The translations under genes were made by a program, and so were the position numbers. Below are positions 8,172-18,601 of a stretch of 64,000 nucleotides of DNA, in pieces. Source of the DNA: Synechococcus sp. WH 8020 (GTDB lineage Bacteria > Cyanobacteriota > Cyanobacteriia > PCC-6307 > Cyanobiaceae); contig NZ_CP011941.1 of assembly GCF_001040845.1 (NCBI RefSeq), positions 453,744-517,743 on the forward strand, given 5' to 3'. Position 1 is the stretch's first letter, and every line of letters starts with the position of its first letter. A model generated the notes under the pieces. The model had not been told where the DNA came from. It made no database searches and saw nothing but the letters and a program-made list of their open reading frames with translations.

Positions 8172-10277
8172 TTAGGCGCTAAAGCTGCGTTTCGCTGGGA
8201 TTGGGTAGGGAATCCGTCGGTGCCTCATGCGCCTCCAGACGCGCACAAAAGCATGCATCACCAGATCAACTTCGGCGCGACTGAGACTGCTTTGACTGAG
8301 TTGTCCGTCGGATAGGCGCGCTTCCACGATGCGCTTCACCGTGGTTTGCGCCTCTCTGTCGCTGGTGTCTGGGGGGAGTGATCGCAACGCGGCCTCACAG
8401 CCATCAGCCAGCATCAAGATTCCGGTTTCTTTCGAGCGAGGAGTGGGGCCTCGATAGCGGAATAAGTGTTCTGAAACCGTTGGATCCTTTTGCTTGGCTT
8501 GATGCAGGAAAAAGCCCATGCGCAAGGTGCCTTGATGCTCCGGAATGAAATCCGCGATCGGCCGCGGCAAGCGGTAGCGCCGGGCCAGTTTTAGGCCTTC
8601 GTCCACATGGGCTTGGAGAACTCCGGCACTCGCGACCGGGTCGTTCAATTTGGTGTGTGGATTCTCTTCACCGGTGGTTTGATTTTCAATGAACCAGTTC
8701 GGGGCATGGAGTTTGCCCACATCGTGATAGAGGGATCCTGTTTTGATCAGATCCACATCGGCTCCGATGGCACGAGCTCCCTCTTCTGCCAACCCACAGA
8801 TCATCAGCGTGTGCTCAAACGTTCCAGGTGCTTCTGATGACAACCGGCGTAGCAGCGGGCGCTCTTGATCGGCCAGTTCCATCAAACGGGCCCGCGTGAG
8901 CAGGCCGAATGAGCTTTCCAGAAGCGGAATCAGCAGGATCGTGAGCATCATCAGCAGACCCATCAGTAGGGCTTCTGACGCAAGTTCTCCGGCATCGGGT
9001 CTGAGCCGTGTCCAGGACAGGTTCACGGCTTCAAAGGGTTGACGCAGCACCACCATTTCGGCGACTAACGCACCCAGTGGCAGCAACACGGCCAGTTGCA
9101 ATAACTGCGCTCGGCTGCGTAATCGTCCGGCTTGAATGGCGGCGATCGCCGCCACGGCAGCCGTGATCAGCAGCCGGCCTTCGCCCAATCCACTCACTGG
9201 AGTCGGCCAAAGCAAACAGCTCACCGCCATCCATGCCAGGCCACTGGTCGTTCCGAGGCCTTGAGCTAAAAGCAGAGTGGGTGGCACGATCACCGCCAGT
9301 GGGCTCACCGCTGCACCAAACCAAATCTTGCTGAATTGGCTGATCAATAGCAGGCCGATTGCCAGAAACCCATGGGAGGCCTCAAGGCAGGGCCTTTCCC
9401 GTTTCATCACAAGCAGCATCACTCCGCAACTCGCGAGAGCTTCGGTGAAACGCAACAACCAGATCCCCAGCTTGGGACTGCGATTGATCAGCCCAAAGAA
9501 ATCGAGCACGTCATAGGCCTGGGAGCTAATCGGTTCGCCTTTGCGGGTAATTAGATCGCCAGCTTTGACTTCGATGGTTGGAATCCCCTGCTTCGTGATC
9601 AGTTCTTCGATCAGTCTTTGACTGCGCAGGGGATCGGTCTGAAGGTTGCTAGCTCCTTGAAGCGTCGTTGTGGCGATCTTGCTGCCGAGGGTTCTGGCTG
9701 GAGCGTCCTCAGCTCCCAGAGCTTCGAGTTGCAGTGAGGAAGCCTTTTGGAGCTGTTCAATCGCCAGCGTGTTCACAAGCCCTTGACTGAGCATCCGATC
9801 GACAGCCCTGCGGATCGCCATGTCCCAGTTTTTGCGATCGTTTTGCGAGCGTTTTTCCAGCCAAAATTGCTCGTCTGTGGTCAGATTGACGGGGCCAATT
9901 CGGTCGACGTTCTGGCTTCTCGCGACGCGTTCCAATTCGGCGAGATGACGTTCAAGTCTGAGCTTGAGGAGTCTTGATTGCTGCTCATCCACCACCTGCA
10001 CAAAGGTGTTGGGCATCAAGCTGGATCGTCTTTGTTCAAGCGCTTCGCTATCCACCACCCGCGCTGCCTTCGGAGCAATCGAATCGGATGGTGCTGGAAT
10101 TCCAGGTCGTAAGTCGGGTTCCACCAGCCAAGGCCAGCTGGAGACCAGGGCTACGGCAATGCAAAAGAAAAGCAATCCGGCCTTTTGAAGGCGGTTCCAA
10201 CGCAGCACAGGGCGTCGCGGTGACTCACTCCGCAACCAGCTTCTCCAGAGCTTGGCCAGAGGATGAGATCGGAACAC
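8172..10277 (-). CDS. 7TM-HD phosphohydrolase, likely c-di-AMP phosphodiesterase
   Basis: This is a 701-residue inner-membrane protein. One helix at about residues 29-50 is followed by an extracytoplasmic domain rich in helices (7TMR-HDED type), a cluster of hydrophobic segments at about 255-450, and a C-terminal HD domain. The HD metal ligands appear in order: EHTLMI, LYHDVGK, QAHVDEG, EHQGT and MLADGCEAA. This architecture is that of PgpH, which hydrolyses cyclic di-AMP in Firmicutes; many cyanobacteria carry a homologue. A cognate synthase (cdaA) lies at 54117. The GTG at 10277 is the start; folD is divergent, 71 bases away. Confidence 0.88.
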   Translation of the reverse strand: MFRSHPLAKLWRSWLRSESPRRPVLRWNRLQKAGLLFFCIAVALVSSWPWLVEPDLRPGIPAPSDSIAPKAARVVDSEALEQRRSSLMPNTFVQVVDEQQSRLLKLRLERHLAELERVARSQNVDRIGPVNLTTDEQFWLEKRSQNDRKNWDMAIRRAVDRMLSQGLVNTLAIEQLQKASSLQLEALGAEDAPARTLGSKIATTTLQGASNLQTDPLRSQRLIEELITKQGIPTIEVKAGDLITRKGEPISSQAYDVLDFFGLINRSPKLGIWLLRFTEALASCGVMLLVMKRERPCLEASHGFLAIGLLLISQFSKIWFGAAVSPLAVIVPPTLLLAQGLGTTSGLAWMAVSCLLWPTPVSGLGEGRLLITAAVAAIAAIQAGRLRSRAQLLQLAVLLPLGALVAEMVVLRQPFEAVNLSWTRLRPDAGELASEALLMGLLMMLTILLIPLLESSFGLLTRARLMELADQERPLLRRLSSEAPGTFEHTLMICGLAEEGARAIGADVDLIKTGSLYHDVGKLHAPNWFIENQTTGEENPHTKLNDPVASAGVLQAHVDEGLKLARRYRLPRPIADFIPEHQGTLRMGFFLHQAKQKDPTVSEHLFRYRGPTPRSKETGILMLADGCEAALRSLPPDTSDREAQTTVKRIVEARLSDGQLSQSSLSRAEVDLVMHAFVRVWRRMRHRRIPYPIPAKRSFSA

Positions 10278-10348
10278 AGCTGTTGATTACTGATACAGAC
10301 GCTAGCCCCACTGAGGAAGCATGCTGGGGTGAGTGTCAACAGACCTCG

Positions 10349-11230
10349 ATGGCTCTCAGGCTGGATGGCAAGCAGCTCGCCGCGCAGCTTGAAGTGCGGT
10401 TGCAGCAGCAGATTCAAAAAGGAATTGCATCAGCAGGGCGTTCACCAGGCCTGGCTGTGCTCCGAATTGGTGACGATCCCGCCAGTGCGGTCTACGTGCG
10501 CAACAAGGAGAAGGCCTGTGCTCGCATCGGGGTGGAGAGCTTCGGTTCCCATCTCCCGGCTCATGCCTCGCAGCAGGAGGTGTTAAAAGCCATTCGCGAA
10601 CTCAATGCTGATGAGCGGGTGGATGGAATTCTGCTCCAGCTGCCGCTGCCGGAGGGCTTGGATGAGACCCCGTTGCTGGCTGAAATCGACCCGAACAAAG
10701 ATGCTGATGGATTGCATACCCTGAATCTCGGTCGCCTGTTGAAGGGTGAACAGGGGCCACGAAGTTGCACACCCGCAGGCGTGATGGTGATGCTCCAAGA
10801 TCAGGGCATCGATCCCGCGGGCAAGCGGGCCGTCGTGGTGGGCCGCAGCATCTTGGTGGGTCAGCCGATGGCCCTCATGCTTCAGGCGGCGAATGCCACG
10901 GTCACGGTGGCCCATTCGCGCACGCCACATCTGGAATCGATCACCCGTCAGGCTGAGATTCTTGTGGTGGCTGCAGGTCGGCCTGAAATGATCGGTGCAG
11001 ATCACATCACGCCTGGTTGTGTTGTGGTGGATGTCGGCATTCATCGCCGCCCTGAAGGCGGGCTTTGCGGAGATGTGCGTGCTGATGAGTTGGAGCCCGT
11101 CGCCGCTGCTCTCTCTCCTGTCCCTGGAGGGGTTGGCCCCATGACGGTCACGATGTTGCTGGTCAACACTGTGGTGGCCTGGTGTCGACGCCATCAGGTT
11201 GCAATGGAATTGTCTGATTTGGTGGTTTGA
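10349..11230 (+). CDS. folD: Methylenetetrahydrofolate dehydrogenase/cyclohydrolase
   Basis: This bifunctional cytoplasmic enzyme interconverts methylene-, methenyl- and formyl-tetrahydrofolate using NADP. Tyr49 and Lys53 in YVRNKEKA correspond to the active-site Tyr and Lys of Fol[11 protein letters not shown] and the NADP-binding GRSILVGQP are also present, and [15 protein letters not shown] is at the C-terminus. The frame is open far upstream, but the ATG at 10349 gives 293 residues, the family length, and starts directly at the conserved N-terminus [10 protein letters not shown]. crtE starts 41 bases downstream. Confidence 0.95.
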   Translation: MALRLDGKQLAAQLEVRLQQQIQKGIASAGRSPGLAVLRIGDDPASAVYVRNKEKACARIGVESFGSHLPAHASQQEVLKAIRELNADERVDGILLQLPLPEGLDETPLLAEIDPNKDADGLHTLNLGRLLKGEQGPRSCTPAGVMVMLQDQGIDPAGKRAVVVGRSILVGQPMALMLQAANATVTVAHSRTPHLESITRQAEILVVAAGRPEMIGADHITPGCVVVDVGIHRRPEGGLCGDVRADELEPVAAALSPVPGGVGPMTVTMLLVNTVVAWCRRHQVAMELSDLVV

Positions 11231-11244
11231 ACCCCTCGGCCTGA

Positions 11245-12210
<966 letters not shown>

Positions 12211-12212
12211 CC

Positions 12213-12767
12213 ATGGCGATTGCAACGATGGCTTCAAGCGTTGGTTCACCCGTGTTTTCAACAGTGATCTCGACCCTGCCTATGCCTGCTCAGATTTTCG
12301 ATAATGCTGTGCTCGCCTGGGGATTGGCGGCCTGCGGCTTGGCACAGTTATCCAAGCTGTTCCTGGAATTGCTGCTACATCAGCGCTGGAGGCCGGCGGT
12401 GCTGTTTGAGACCGGAGGGATGCCCTCGAGTCACTCGGCATTAGTGACTGGTAGCGCCGCTGGAGTGGGCTGGCAGATGGGTTTTGATCAGCCTGCGTTT
12501 GCGCTGGCTGCCACGGTTGCTTTTGTGGTGATGTACGACGCCAGTGGGGTGCGCCGGGCGGCAGGATTCACGGCGGCTCGCCTCAACGAACTTCCTGATT
12601 CGCTCTGGCCCAACCCCCCGGAGAAGCCACTGAAAGAACGGCTTGGTCACACCCGCACGGAGGTCTTAGTGGGCAGTCTGCTGGGACCTTTGATCGCACT
12701 CCCAGGACTCTTTTTTGTGGGCTCGCCGCTGCATTTGGCCCAAACGTTTGGTTTGTTTAGCGGGTGA
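12213..12767 (+). CDS. Divergent PAP2 family membrane protein (DUF212/YuiD-like)
   Basis: This is a 184-residue membrane protein. It contains ETGGMPSSHSALVTGSA, the conserved core of the DUF212 branch of PAP2 phosphatase-like proteins, and the downstream YDASGVRRAAG motif. Several hydrophobic helices span it. The family resembles lipid phosphate phosphatases but lacks proven activity. The ATG at 12213 is 2 bases past the crtE stop, so the pair is probably coupled. A link to prenyl-phosphate metabolism is suggestive only. Its stop overlaps the next start by 4 bases. Confidence 0.85.
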   Translation: MAIATMASSVGSPVFSTVISTLPMPAQIFDNAVLAWGLAACGLAQLSKLFLELLLHQRWRPAVLFETGGMPSSHSALVTGSAAGVGWQMGFDQPAFALAATVAFVVMYDASGVRRAAGFTAARLNELPDSLWPNPPEKPLKERLGHTRTEVLVGSLLGPLIALPGLFFVGSPLHLAQTFGLFSG

Positions 12768-14245
12768 GCAGGCAGAAGCCCTCTGAGGCCATCCTCACCG
12801 ACGATCAGCAGACGGCAGCTGCCTTGTTCGAGCGGTGGCTTTCAAGCGAAGACCCAGGAATTCCGTTTGTGCTGAGCGGTTATGCCGGTAGTGGCAAAAC
12901 TTTCCTCTCCATGCGTTTGTTGCGCCAAGTGGAAGCCACAGGGCTGTGTTGGACCGTTGTCGCTCCCACCCATAAAGCCGTTGGTGTGTTGCGCCACGCC
13001 CTTGATTTAGAGGGGCTTCACCCCACTTGGTATCCCTCCACCATCCATCGACTGTTGAGGCTCAAGTTGCGTCGCCAAGGGGATCGGGAGGTGTGCGAAT
13101 CCACTGAACAAACGGCGGCCTCGTTGGAACATCTCGGCCTGGTCCTGGTCGATGAATCCTCCATGGTTGATAGCTCGCTGTTGTCGGTCGCCCTGCAGTG
13201 CGCTCATCCGTTCAAAACCAGGCTTGTGTTTGTTGGCGATCCGGCCCAGCTTCCCCCCGTGGGAGAAGCGGATAGCCCTGTGTTCTCCATGGACCGCGCG
13301 ATCACTGCGTCGCTCAAGCAAGTGGTTCGTCATCAAGGTCCTGTGCTGCAGCTGGCGAGCTGCTTACGCGATGGACGCTTGCCCTGTGAGCTGCCGCCAT
13401 TAATGCCTCCGCTGCGCAGTGAATTGGGTCAGGTGGGTGTGCTCAATCGCTCGGCTTGGCTGATCCAGGCTCAAGATGGCCTGCGTCGTGCTGCGGCCTG
13501 TGACAACCCTGATGCAGCACGCATTCTTTGCTACACCAATCGCACCCTGGATGCACTGGTGCCCCATGCACGACGAGCCATTCATGGTGAGATGGCCGAC
13601 CAGATGGACGTTCTTCCAGGCGAAGTCCTGATCAGCCGTACGGCGGTGATGGCTCCTGCCTCACGCGATGGGGCAGAAACAGGGGAAGAACCCGATCTGG
13701 TGCTGGGCTCGAATCGGGAAGTGGTGGTGGAGGACGTCACCACGGAACGTTGTGACCTCGCTGAATTTGGGTTTGCGGGGGAGACGCAGATGGCATTCGC
13801 TGGATTCGAGGCCCCTGTCATCGATACCGTGACGGCGAAGGTCCGTAGTGGAGAGTTAGAACTCAGTTTGCGCTTGCAGCCGCCTTCCGGGAGTGCTGCA
13901 CGGCAGCGCCTTGATCGGGTCCTTCAGGGTCTACGCACCCAGGCCAGGGATGCGGGAAAGAGAGGCGGGAGGCCGCTTTGGCGCCGGTATTTTTTGATCC
14001 GTGATGCTTTTGCCTCGTTGGGTCCTGCCGCCGTGCTCACGGTTCATCGCAGTCAAGGCAGCAGTTTTGGAGAGGTGTTTGTTGCTGATGACGTGTTCTG
14101 GCCGCAGGACCTTGTTCTGCGACGGCAGTTGGCTTATGTCGCTGTCAGTCGGGCCCAAGAGGCGGTCTGGATGGCAGGAAGGTCATCATCAGTCAAAGCG
14201 GTGGAACGCTGGACGCGGGCGCTGAAGAATGAAGAACAACAATGA
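12764..14245 (+). CDS. RecD-like ATP-dependent DNA helicase
   Basis: This is a 493-residue superfamily 1 helicase. The Walker A motif GYAGSGKT is at residues 39-46, APTHKAVGVL (motif Ia) follows, Walker B is LVDESSMVD at about 126-134, and GDPAQLPPVG is motif III. The C-terminal part has VHRSQGSSFGEVFV and YVAVSRAQEAVWM, typical of the UvrD_C_2 fold of RecD/TraA/Dda-type helicases. It is smaller than RecD2 and has no nuclease domain. It likely works in DNA repair or recombination. It overlaps the upstream gene by 4 bases (GTGA). It is the last gene before a gene-poor stretch. Confidence 0.88.
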   Translation: MSRQKPSEAILTDDQQTAAALFERWLSSEDPGIPFVLSGYAGSGKTFLSMRLLRQVEATGLCWTVVAPTHKAVGVLRHALDLEGLHPTWYPSTIHRLLRLKLRRQGDREVCESTEQTAASLEHLGLVLVDESSMVDSSLLSVALQCAHPFKTRLVFVGDPAQLPPVGEADSPVFSMDRAITASLKQVVRHQGPVLQLASCLRDGRLPCELPPLMPPLRSELGQVGVLNRSAWLIQAQDGLRRAAACDNPDAARILCYTNRTLDALVPHARRAIHGEMADQMDVLPGEVLISRTAVMAPASRDGAETGEEPDLVLGSNREVVVEDVTTERCDLAEFGFAGETQMAFAGFEAPVIDTVTAKVRSGELELSLRLQPPSGSAARQRLDRVLQGLRTQARDAGKRGGRPLWRRYFLIRDAFASLGPAAVLTVHRSQGSSFGEVFVADDVFWPQDLVLRRQLAYVAVSRAQEAVWMAGRSSSVKAVERWTRALKNEEQQ

Positions 14246-14863
14246 AATGTTGGTTCTCATCTGTCGAACAACAAAAATGAGGAATCGCAAAGCGAGTGAG
14301 TGGCTACAACATCATTTGTAATTGGGAGGGATGCATCAAGGGCTTGTTCATCTGCCATCTTGTGCCTGAGCTGATGCATGTTTATAGCTCGTGAAAGTTC
14401 AAGATGCCAGAAGAAGTCTGATCTGAAGCATTGTCACGTCTCTTGGTCACCTCTGTATTGCCCCGGGCTTAAAGTGTTGGCTGATTTCAATAAATTGATC
14501 GATCAAAAGGGTTGTCAGGACTGGATTCCTTCCACAGTCTTAACTGATTCAAGGCTCTCATCTGAAAATCTATTCGCAAGTGTTAAGTCAAAGAAGGTGC
14601 TCGCTCTTGAGGTGATCTCTCAGTCACGATAGAGATTATTCTTTGGCGAGCTTTCGGTCTTCGTGATTCACGGCAAGGATTGTGTGTAATGAATGGATTG
14701 GGATTGATGTTTGTGTCTTGATTGAGTTATGGGTAAGAATGGGTTATTGAGGTCACTATTGATTGGGCTTGGGCCTTTGTTGTGATTGACTTAATCGCTG
14801 GAATGGTTGGAGTTGTTGTGTAGAAAACAATTCAAGTTGTCAAGGAGGGGTTTGGAATAAGTA
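14246..14863. other. Gene-poor AT-rich stretch, first part
   Basis: About 620 bases without a convincing gene. Composition shifts sharply: T and G dominate the plus strand and GC content is visibly lower than in flanking genes. An 84-codon plus-strand frame at 14378-14632 has no recognisable domain, atypical composition and no clear ribosome-binding site; I do not call it. Between 14690 and 14822 there are three very short, closely spaced frames (10-18 codons) that look accidental. A degraded gene or unannotated RNA cannot be excluded. Confidence 0.5.
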
Positions 14864-15061
14864 TTAATGCTTGGGTATATTGAATGTCTGTCTCTCTCTG
14901 TCCTCTAAAATAGTCCCAGGTTCAAGATGCTTTGTGATGCACGTTGTTACGCAGGCTCCATCCTTGAGCCCACAACTAGTAACGCACTCAAGATAGGCAT
15001 CAATGGCGTCCCATCGTTCGCTGATTGATTTGCAGGTGTGTTCATTTTTGAATGCTCTCAT
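14864..15061 (-). CDS. Twin-CX3C mini-protein
   Basis: This is a 65-residue protein. Its core, YLECVTSCGLKDGACVTTC, contains two CX3C motifs separated by six residues, in a helix-loop-helix setting, with one more Cys upstream. Such a pattern can form a disulfide-stapled helical hairpin or bind metal. The N-terminal part (ERWDAIDAYLECVTSC) looks like a regular amphipathic helix, unlike random translation, so I think the gene is real although it is isolated in an AT-rich region. Related short Cys-containing proteins seem to exist in marine picocyanobacteria (from memory, unverified). Function unknown. Confidence 0.6.
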   Translation of the reverse strand: MRAFKNEHTCKSISERWDAIDAYLECVTSCGLKDGACVTTCITKHLEPGTILEDRERQTFNIPKH

Positions 15062-16369
15062 TTTTTTACTCCCGAGTGGGAATCAATTACGATGATTTTT
15101 ATTTGTTGGCAAGTGAATGATTGCGATATGCATAGTTCCTAAGTCTATTTGCTCACTTGAGATGTGCTAAGGGCTGAGAATGCATGCCCAAGCGTTTTGT
15201 ATTACCTTGATAGTTGCCTGGCGTTGTCTTTCTGTGGGCAGTGAAAACCACCCAAGCTGTGGAGCGAGAGCGGTTTTCTTCTTTGAATGAACTCGTTTTG
15301 GGGGCAATTATTGCGTAAGATGTGAAAAGCAGAGGTGAAATAATGTGTATGTGACGATACCAATTGAGATGGCTGGAACTGTAAAGCTCATTGCTACTCC
15401 TGCTGTATGTCAATAATTTAATAACGGGGATTTGCGGCCTCGGCATCATTAACTACATAATTCTTCTAAGGAGTAATAATGCCTAGGTTGGTTTGCCGGG
15501 GTTGATATTCGAGCATGTACAACGAGGTGTGGTTGTTCCCCTTCATTGATGTTGGCTGTCGATCAGTGGATTAAGTAAGTGTGTCTGGATATTGGTTTCA
15601 ATCGGGTTTAGGTCCGCATGATTCGTTTGAATCTGTTTCTAGTGGTTTGTTTGGTGTGCAAAATGTTTTGAGTGTATTGAAATGAGTGCTTAAAAATCTT
15701 GCGTTAACTCATGTGATACTGGTGTGCTCTCTTGGCCTAAGGGGGAGTTTGATGGAGCATTAATGAGCTGATTCTGGATTAAAACTTCCACGTTTGGCGA
15801 TCAAGTGTTGGAATAAAAGGTCATCTGTGTTTTTTCTAGGCGCCTAGTTCGTTGCCTTGCTTGTGAATCTATTTTTGCTTTTGGTGCTTGATGGTGATCG
15901 AAGAGTTTGTGGTGATTTGATCTATAGGGCGCATACTGGAGGTAGGGTAATGTTTTTGAGGTCTGATATTAGATCTCTGTTTTGATCGTCATTTTGGCTT
16001 GATTCAACCGTTTTGCTCATGACTTCTAAGGCTAAATGCATCAGTTGTCCATTGGGGGTTTCTTTGTTTGCTGAGGTATGTGGAGGAGTCATAGATTCAA
16101 GTCGCTGAGCGATGCTGCGACCTTATGGTTTCCTTTTGCTACTGTTTGTATCCATCAACACCCTCTTTAGTAGAGAGTCGATCCAAAAGCTGTCTGGGGA
16201 GATAAAGGTAGCCTGGTTTTGAAAGTTGAGAGGTCTGACTTTTCTAGTGACTGAAGTCACCAATTAAGGCCTCTTCCCGTATTTGTTTTCAGTGCTGCCT
16301 ACTTGCAGGCTTGGCTTTGGAAAAATCAGAGGATCTGTTGAAGACGTTCAAGCTTTGGCAAACAACCGG
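15062..16369. other. Gene-poor AT-rich stretch, second part
   Basis: About 1.3 kb with no reading frame I can support. Notable elements are a strong ribosome-binding site (AAGGAG) before an 8-codon frame at 15479-15505, followed by a 19-codon frame at 15515-15574, and a perfect 12-bp palindrome CTAGGCGCCTAG at 15836-15847. A 98-codon minus-strand frame at 15153-15449 lacks any protein-like pattern and is rejected. The stretch may hold small RNAs or remnants of lost genes; I see no tRNA-like, transposase or integrase sequence. Confidence 0.5.
15836..15847. repeat. 12-bp perfect palindrome CTAGGCGCCTAG
   Basis: A perfect inverted repeat without spacer, in the middle of the gene-poor stretch and directly after a run of six T. 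It could be a regulator-binding site, a restriction-modification target or chance; it does not continue into the flanks. Confidence 0.5.
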
Positions 16370-16564
16370 TTAGTTCTTCGTTGGTGTATGTGAATTGGCA
16401 TGATCGAGCAGCTCTGCCGTTAAGAGATCCTTGGCCAACATCGTTAAACCCACTCCCATCAGAGCGAGAGCAACGCCTTGATCGGTGTCTGCAGTATTAG
16501 ACACTTTTCTGGAAAGTTCTTGGTGTTGTTTCCAGGAGAAGTGCATTGAAGTCAGGCGTGACAA
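16370..16564 (-). CDS. Possible small hypothetical protein
   Basis: This is 64 residues from a TTG at 16564, or 58 from the ATG at 16546. The middle (GVALALMGVGLTMLAKDLL) is hydrophobic enough for a single membrane-associated helix; the rest is polar. No family recognised and no good ribosome-binding site. It is kept as a tentative gene because its amino-acid pattern is more protein-like than other frames in this stretch. Confidence 0.35.
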   Translation of the reverse strand: MSRLTSMHFSWKQHQELSRKVSNTADTDQGVALALMGVGLTMLAKDLLTAELLDHANSHTPTKN

Positions 16565-16746
16565 TGCTTTTTAGGCTGATTAGTGGTTGCAATCCAAGGG
16601 ATAAGGGCAGTTCGGAAATGATCTGTAATGAGAGGAATGTAGTGAGTTGAGCATGTAATCGTCAAATCGGTTGCAATCACTACCTGCTTGATTTGCGTTG
16701 CCATGCCTTACGGGCTACCTTCGGCTTGCCGAGAGCAAAAAGACCA

Positions 16747-16923
16747 ATGGATCCAATTGCTTTGACCATCGGACAAATGTTCGAAATCGAAAAGTACTCA
16801 AGAGAAATTGATAGTTCTAAGGATGTTGAAGAGCTTCAATCGATTGCGAAGCATCTTCTGGTGGCGTGGAAGCAGCAGCAGGCGGCATCAGCTTGGGTTA
16901 TTCGTCAGCAACAGGGTCTTTGA
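16747..16923 (+). CDS. Small conserved cyanobacterial protein
   Basis: This is a 58-residue protein starting at ATG 16747 (MDPIALTIGQMFEIEK). It is rich in helix-forming residues, with Gln and Ala in the second half (WKQQQAASAWVIRQQQ). It looks like one long helical hairpin. The upstream in-frame extension is Arg/Cys-rich and unlikely to be translated. The composition and length recall the small helical proteins common in marine Synechococcus and Prochlorococcus, some similar in size to NblA, but no NblA motif is present. Function unknown. Confidence 0.65.
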   Translation: MDPIALTIGQMFEIEKYSREIDSSKDVEELQSIAKHLLVAWKQQQAASAWVIRQQQGL

Positions 16924-17168
16924 CTCCGTCGATTGACAGCATCGATTCACTTGTGAGGAGTGTTCACTTCTCTGTCTATTCGATGTGGATGCATTATTTA
17001 AAATCCTGAATAATCAATTTCAAGCATTTGTTGCTCTTGATTGATCACGTTGAGTCGCGTTTGAAGATTGAATTGGGACATCCTGAAAAGCATTGTTTTT
17101 ATCTGGTTTCTGATACTCAATGCTTTGCTCCTATGTTGCCCCACATCCCTTAGCTCGTTCCCTTACGT

Positions 17169-17855
17169 TTAGGTCATGGTGAGGCCGCTGATTCCTTGCC
17201 AACCGAGATAGCTCCCGATCCCAATGCTGACGGCGGCTACAACCAACTCGCCTCGCGCAAACAGAAGGTCTTTTCCACGCTCCAATACAGGTATAACTTT
17301 GTTGCGACCTATCGCAACGGCGACCAAAGGGGTAAGCATTAACAGGCTTGCCCCGATTGTGAAGGCCAAAAGACCAATCAGTTCTTGCCATTTGGGAAGT
17401 TGAGCCGCCAAGACGACCCCTGCTGATTTTGCGAACAGCACGAGATCATCAGGACTGGCAATTTCCGCGATAGCACCCAAGAACAACAGCAGTGGGAGGG
17501 GCATGTTCACAAAGCGATCAACGCTTGCGGTCCATGCCGGTGGTGTGTCTCCATCGGTCAACGAGCGCAGTAGTTCCCTGCCGCCAACGGCAATTAAGGC
17601 CCCGCCAGCGAGGAGATCCAAGCCGGTGCGGTGATGGGAGCCTTGCGTCATATCCAGCACCAATGAATGACCCACAGTCACGAGTAAGGCTGATGTCGCC
17701 ATCGTGGTTAGCACCCATCCCGCCACGAACCAGCCGCCTCGCTTCAAGGGCTGCGGTCCTAGGAGCAGCAGCAATAGAACGGCGATATGGATCGGGGATA
17801 GGCCGATGCCAGTGCCATAGGCGAGCAGCTCAGCCCAGAGCGTGGTGTCGCTCAT
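17169..17855 (-). CDS. GAP-family (Sap/LysE-like) membrane protein
   Basis: This is a 228-residue integral membrane protein with about six helices. The N-terminal GTGIGLSPIHIAVLLLLLLGP and the later GAIAEIASPDDLVLFAK are typical of the GAP family (Sap, sulfolipid-addressing-like), related in topology to LysE exporters. Members are thought to move lipids, peptides or small molecules across the membrane, but evidence is limited. It is downstream of, and 61 bases from, the histidine phosphatase gene on the same strand. Confidence 0.75.
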   Translation of the reverse strand: MSDTTLWAELLAYGTGIGLSPIHIAVLLLLLLGPQPLKRGGWFVAGWVLTTMATSALLVTVGHSLVLDMTQGSHHRTGLDLLAGGALIAVGGRELLRSLTDGDTPPAWTASVDRFVNMPLPLLLFLGAIAEIASPDDLVLFAKSAGVVLAAQLPKWQELIGLLAFTIGASLLMLTPLVAVAIGRNKVIPVLERGKDLLFARGELVVAAVSIGIGSYLGWQGISGLTMT

Positions 17856-17916
17856 CGTTCAGTGGAAACACAACATTCCAGAGCGATCGTATTAGGGCTT
17901 GCGCTTAGACAAGGGC

Positions 17917-18510
17917 TTAAAACAAGCCGTTGGTGGGGGCATTCCAGCGGGCGATTGCTCGCTGCCCTCGCTCGAAGCCCAAGATGCAGATGGTTCCTGT
18001 GCCGAGCTGGAACAAACGTCCACCTGTGGCACCGAGCCCTAACCATGTGCCTGTTAAGGCGCGCAGCACATGACCATGGGCAAACAGTGCAACATCCCCT
18101 TCGCTCGGTTCCGCTAAGGCGATGGCAATGCTTTGTTCGCAGCGTTGCTGTACGGCCTCGGCATTTTCGCCATTGGGGCAGCCATGGCTCCAAACGGTCC
18201 AGTCGGGTATGCCCTTGCGGATCTCTGGGGTTGTAATCCCCTCGTAATCGCCGTAATCCCACTCTCGCAACGTTTCCATGATGCGTCGTTGTTGGCCAAG
18301 ACCGCCTAGCTCGCACGTGCGTTTTGCCCGTTCAAGGGGTGAACTAAACACGGCTGCAAACGGATTGGATGTGAGTACAGGCGCAAGTTGCCGAGCCTCT
18401 TCTTCTCCTTCAGGCAGCAAAGGAAGATCGGTGCTGCCTGTGTGCCGTCCGTTTTTGGCCCATTCAGTGGCTCCGTGACGAAGCAACCAGAGCCGACGTT
18501 CGTTGCCCAT
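17917..18510 (-). CDS. Histidine phosphatase family protein (possible CobC)
   Basis: This is a 197-residue cytoplasmic phosphatase. The phosphohistidine motif LRHGATEW is at residues 9-16, followed by ERAKRTCELGG and REWDYGDYEG, and the second active-site His is in FAHGHVLRAL. The family includes GpmB, PhoE and CobC (alpha-ribazole-5'-phosphate phosphatase). cobB lies about 0.4 kb upstream on the same strand, which suggests, without proving, a role in cobamide synthesis. A general sugar-phosphate phosphatase is equally possible. Confidence 0.82.
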   Translation of the reverse strand: MGNERRLWLLRHGATEWAKNGRHTGSTDLPLLPEGEEEARQLAPVLTSNPFAAVFSSPLERAKRTCELGGLGQQRRIMETLREWDYGDYEGITTPEIRKGIPDWTVWSHGCPNGENAEAVQQRCEQSIAIALAEPSEGDVALFAHGHVLRALTGTWLGLGATGGRLFQLGTGTICILGFERGQRAIARWNAPTNGLF

Positions 18511-18601
18511 GGTGTGGATCAGTGCGCTGTGAATTGGGTTGTCTGTTGCTTGCTTTCGCTGTTGATTGTCTCAGCTGCAGATTGTCGCTGTTTTTTTTCT
18601 C

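Noticed and set aside
9974-10348. Long N-terminal extension of folD
   Set aside because: It is antisense to the 7TM-HD gene, and FolD homologues begin at the conserved residues just after ATG 10349.
14378-14632. 84-codon plus-strand frame after the RecD-like helicase
   Set aside because: No ribosome-binding site, no domain-like pattern, AT-rich random composition.
15153-15449. 98-codon minus-strand frame in the gene-poor stretch
   Set aside because: Ser/Arg/His-rich without secondary-structure pattern; no start signal.
14246-16746. Possible prophage or genomic-island remnant
   Set aside because: No integrase, transposase or tRNA attachment duplicate seen; only low GC supports it.
16951-16961. 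Minus-strand ACTCCTCACAA resembling the Yfr1 small-RNA core
   Set aside because: One mismatch to the remembered motif, no terminator hairpin with T run beside it, and the gene context is not that of Yfr1.
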